In this document: positions 60,812 through 62,420 of the stretch, in pieces
Position numbering within the stretch: the first letter of the stretch is position 1
Layout: every line of letters begins with the position of its first letter
Notes under the pieces: generated by a model
What the model saw: only the letters and a program-made list of their open reading frames with translations
Told to the model about the DNA's origin: nothing
The model's database searches: none
Translations under genes and position numbers: made by a program
NCBI RefSeq assembly: GCF_000282495.1
Contig: NZ_AKJE01000037.1
Coordinates: forward strand, 1-62,420
Origin: Pseudomonas sp. GM79
GTDB lineage: Bacteria > Pseudomonadota > Gammaproteobacteria > Pseudomonadales > Pseudomonadaceae
Direction of reading: 5' to 3'
Length of the DNA stretch: 62,420 bases

Positions 60812-60835
60812 GTGGGAGCGGGTTTGCCCGCGAAG
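60812..60835. repeat. Single REP arm, family 1
   Basis: GTGGGAGCGGGTTTGCCC then GCGAAG, one arm without a partner, in the 60705-60906 gap. Confidence 0.75.
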
Positions 60836-60861
60836 AGGCCCGCACAACCAATGAAAATCTC

Positions 60862-60899
60862 AAAGCCCGCTGACCGTCACAGGTCCAGCGGGCTTTTTT
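60862..60899. terminator. Intrinsic terminator between convergent genes
   Basis: AAAGCCCGCTG and CAGCGGGCTTT around 13 bases, followed by more Ts on the plus strand. It ends the L,D-transpeptidase transcript and may also slow the DUF6124 transcript from the other side. Confidence 0.85.
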
Positions 60900-60906
60900 C
60901 ATTGTG

Positions 60907-61320
60907 CTACCCCTGCGGATCCAGATGATCCAGCACACGGTTCACCGACAACTCCGCCAACGAAATCATCTGCTGAATGCCCAAGGCCAGATTGCACGCC
61001 GGTCCAGTGAGGTCGTACGCCAACTCACTGGCCATGACATTCGCCGAAGCCAGGGTTTCACAGGCATGGGCCAGCAGGGTTTCGGAATCTACGTTGGGCG
61101 CGACGACGAAAATCGTACTTGGACGCTGGTCGGCTTTGGCCTTCTTCCGGGAAGGTGGCGCGAGATAGTGATCGAGTGCACGGATTGCGGCGTCGTGGAG
61201 TTTTTTGGAATTGAGGCAGGCGTAGGGGGAAACGGATTCGTTTTCCATGTTTGTTTCTAAATCTGTTTCTACGTCTGTTTCTACGTCTGTTTCTGGAGGA
61301 TTTGGGCTGTCTTTGATCAT
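60907..61320 (-). CDS. DUF6124 family small protein behind structured leader
   Basis: A 137-residue soluble protein of unknown function, of a type common and often multi-copy in pseudomonads. The C-terminal half is helical (LLAHACETLASANVMASELAY split, then ALGIQQMISLAELSVNRVLDHL). The N terminus carries tandem VETD repeats from a 12-bp DNA repeat. AGGAG lies seven bases before the ATG at 61320, inside the segment complementary to the loop of the leader RNA. Confidence 0.8.
   Translation of the reverse strand: MIKDSPNPPETDVETDVETDLETNMENESVSPYACLNSKKLHDAAIRALDHYLAPPSRKKAKADQRPSTIFVVAPNVDSETLLAHACETLASANVMASELAYDLTGPACNLALGIQQMISLAELSVNRVLDHLDPQG
61251..61298. repeat. Tandem 12-bp repeat, four units, inside the DUF6124 gene
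   Basis: Units CTGTTTCTACGT (two exact, two diverged) at 61251, 61263, 61275 and 61287 encode the tetrapeptide VETD or a variant. The phase is preserved, so copy number could change without frameshift. Confidence 0.8.
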
Positions 61321-61372
61321 TGTGAAACTCCTAACAAAAAGTTGGAGCTACCAGCATCACTTGCAGATGATG

Positions 61373-61451
61373 GGTGGCAGCTGTGCGCGGGTCTGCAAGA
61401 CCGAGTTGTTAGGCCCTCGGCAGACCCGAAGGTCTCCCGCACACAGCCACC
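61373..61451 (-). ncRNA. 79-nt structured leader RNA, copy B (candidate cis-regulatory RNA)
   Basis: On the minus strand the closing stem pairs GGTGGC with GCCACC and GTGTGCGG with CCGCGCAC (one G-U) around a small internal loop. Then come AGACC-UUCG-GGUCU (61435-61422), one G, and CCGAG/CUCGG (61420-61401) with a 10-nt loop, and a 10-nt linker. Length and order equal copy A at 8511-8589. Loop 61413-61406 is complementary over 8 bases to 61337-61330, which includes the ribosome site of the DUF6124 gene. The 3' arm can pair alternatively with 61353-61346. Confidence 0.65.
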
Positions 61452-61468
61452 ATAAATCGATGACCATT

Positions 61469-61557
61469 GATTTAAGCGCCACGATTATAGGTGCGCTTAA
61501 AGGTGTCTAACAAACTATCGGCGGGCTTGCAGTCCCGGTCACTGAATTGGCAGCGAC
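61469..61557 (-). promoter_or_regulatory. Promoter and conserved upstream DNA of leader copy B
   Basis: TATAAT (61484-61489) and TTGTTA (61508-61513) on the minus strand are 18 bases apart, placing the start near 61477. The block GTGGCGCTTAAATC (61482-61469) and the two hairpins at 61522-61555 correspond to those upstream of copy A. If this promoter is right, those hairpins are DNA elements upstream of transcription. Confidence 0.55.
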
Positions 61558-61565
61558 ATCCAAAG

Positions 61566-61627
61566 GTTAGAGAGTCCACTTCCGACGGACAACCTGAAAA
61601 ACTTGTGGGAAGGTTCTGATGTTTTTC
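61566..61627 (-). repeat. 62-bp direct repeat, copy 1
   Basis: It differs from copy 2 (62211-62272) at five positions. On the minus strand it reads through CAGAACCTTCCCACAAG, AGGTTGT and GTCGGAAGTGG and lies just upstream of the conserved DNA of leader copy B. Confidence 0.85.
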
Positions 61628-61665
61628 CTGACAAATAAACACCATCACTTATCCAGGCGGACAGC

Positions 61666-61690
61666 AAAAACCCGACCTAGGCCGGGTTCT
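61666..61690 (-). terminator. Intrinsic terminator of the 150-residue gene
   Basis: Minus-strand AACCCGGCC/GGTCGGGTT followed by five Ts, about 18 bases after the stop codon. Confidence 0.8.
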
Positions 61691-61707
61691 TGTAATACAG
61701 CTTAAGC

Positions 61708-62160
61708 TCAGGAAAACGTTGCGCGCTGCTCAGCTTCGTAGTGCCGAGTCTGGAAAGGCATGAGGGATTGCGCCTTCAAGCCAAGGCCTTCATTCAGCCC
61801 CCAAGCAATGGCGAGTTCATCACGGTGCCGACGAAGCGGTACGGTTGCTTGTGGTATCACTTCATGCTTGGAAGTCGAGTGTGCAAATAGCTCAATAGCG
61901 TTAAGGGTTTCCGACACGCGGCTATCAGACACGCAGGCAAAGCGAGTGAATCGTTCGAGCAGATAGCCTGCACGTCGAACTTCCACCTCATCAGAGTGGC
62001 AGTTCAGGAACGCTGTCACCTCACTCTCAAGATTCAATTTCGAGTACCAAACAGCTTTGGCCGCGCTCACAAGCGCCGCGTCATCTGCTTGATTTAGAGG
62101 ACGTTTGACCAATGTGTCCAAGGCGGATGAGAGGACGTGGCCGTTAGCGGGCTTCGTCAT
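61708..62160 (-). CDS. Hypothetical protein, 150 residues
   Basis: A soluble protein I do not recognise. It begins MTKPANGHVLSSALDTL; the central part is acidic and helical with VEVRRAGYLLERFTRFA near 80. No signal peptide or membrane helix. ATG 62160 has GGAG seven bases upstream. A 62-bp repeat lies 50 bases upstream and a second copy lies downstream of the gene, so the gene is framed by direct repeats. Base composition is somewhat less GC-rich than the housekeeping genes. Accessory gene is likely. Confidence 0.65.
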   Translation of the reverse strand: MTKPANGHVLSSALDTLVKRPLNQADDAALVSAAKAVWYSKLNLESEVTAFLNCHSDEVEVRRAGYLLERFTRFACVSDSRVSETLNAIELFAHSTSKHEVIPQATVPLRRHRDELAIAWGLNEGLGLKAQSLMPFQTRHYEAEQRATFS

Positions 62161-62210
62161 TTGTATTCTCCAAGTAGTCTTGCAATATATGGGTAAGAAC
62201 GGATTTTGGA

Positions 62211-62272
62211 GATTAGAGAGGCCACTTCCGACGCACAACCTGAAAGACTTGTGGGAAGGTTCTGATATTTTT
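62211..62272 (-). repeat. 62-bp direct repeat, copy 2
   Basis: Second copy of the repeat at 61566-61627, with 57 of 62 bases identical and in the same orientation. It ends about 50 bases before the ATG of the 150-residue gene. Confidence 0.85.
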
Positions 62273-62300
62273 AACAATCAATAAACATCGTTGCCTGTAA

Positions 62301-62404
62301 GGCCGCCATCGCGAGCAGGCTCGCTCCCACAGTGGGTCGGCGTATGTCTGCGAGAAATTGGTCGGCTGTCAGGCCGCCTTCGCGGGCAAGCCTCGCTCCT
62401 ACAG
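62301..62404. repeat. REP-type element at the right edge
   Basis: GGCCGCCATCGCGAGCAGGC arm type and a second GGCCGCCTTCGCGGGCAAGC arm in the same direction. Unlike the other doublets the two units are direct, not inverted, repeats. Confidence 0.75.
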
Positions 62405-62420
62405 GATGGGGCTTGGTCGC

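Noticed and set aside
61330..61513. attC-like recombination site, because CCTAAC and GTTAGG as well as TCTAAC and GTTAGAC pairs occur
   Set aside because: The spacing and inner L-box pairing do not fit integron attC sites, no integrase is present, and copy A lacks these core sequences.

Overview
The window is chromosomal DNA of a Pseudomonas, most likely of the P. fluorescens group. It is GC-rich, its gene orders are those of that genus (tadA beside a Tat-exported multicopper oxidase near guaAB; Lon-type protease, chagasin-type inhibitor, lysoplasmalogenase; cmoAB), and intergenic gaps are full of REP-type palindromes and of a second palindromic family. I see no rRNA, tRNA, IS element, prophage or CRISPR array.

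Layout. 1-5.8 kb: a heat-shock-type promoter drives a second Lon-family protease; then a chagasin-like lipoprotein, a lysoplasmalogenase and the tRNA wobble-U modification pair cmoA-cmoB. 5.9-7.8 kb: tadA and a multicopper oxidase. 8.2-9.2 kb: repeats plus a small-protein gene behind a structured leader. 9.2-17.7 kb: a complete trehalose phosphotransferase system (EIIB-like protein, EIIA-HPr-EI fusion, LamB-like porin, phosphotrehalase, EIIBC, TreR with a double operator). 17.8-20.9 kb: guaA and guaB. 21-29 kb: zinc-ribbon protein, TauE/SafE permease, LysR regulator, xseA, M23 peptidase, leuA. 28.4-30.3 kb: an aminotransferase and omega-amidase that overlap and probably form a methionine-transamination salvage pair. 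30.5-45.5 kb: fifteen kb of co-directional housekeeping genes, iscRSUA-hscBA-fdx-iscX, ndk, rlmN, pilF, rodZ, ispG, hisS, yfgM, bamB, der. 45.7-54.4 kb: cysE, trmJ, divergent suhB; the rpsP-rimM-trmD-rplS operon and ffh; divergent ypjD-like and CorB-like membrane protein genes. 54.7-60.7 kb: an MHS-family permease, purT, a VUT-family membrane protein, DUF1289 and gamma carbonic anhydrase genes, two Nudix hydrolases and an L,D-transpeptidase-like protein. 60.9-62.2 kb: two small accessory genes with repeated upstream DNA.

The most interesting signal is a pair of leader sequences, at 8408-8648 (+) and 61320-61557 (-), that share an architecture although the proteins downstream have almost no sequence identity. 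Each has a 79-nt core: a long closing stem, a UUCG-capped hairpin whose stem covaries between copies, and a second hairpin with an invariant CCGAG/CTCGG stem. In both copies the loop of the second hairpin is complementary to the ribosome-binding region of the following gene, and the 3' arm of the closing stem can pair instead with a downstream segment. This looks like a switch-type cis-regulatory RNA. I do not recall a named family for it and could not search.
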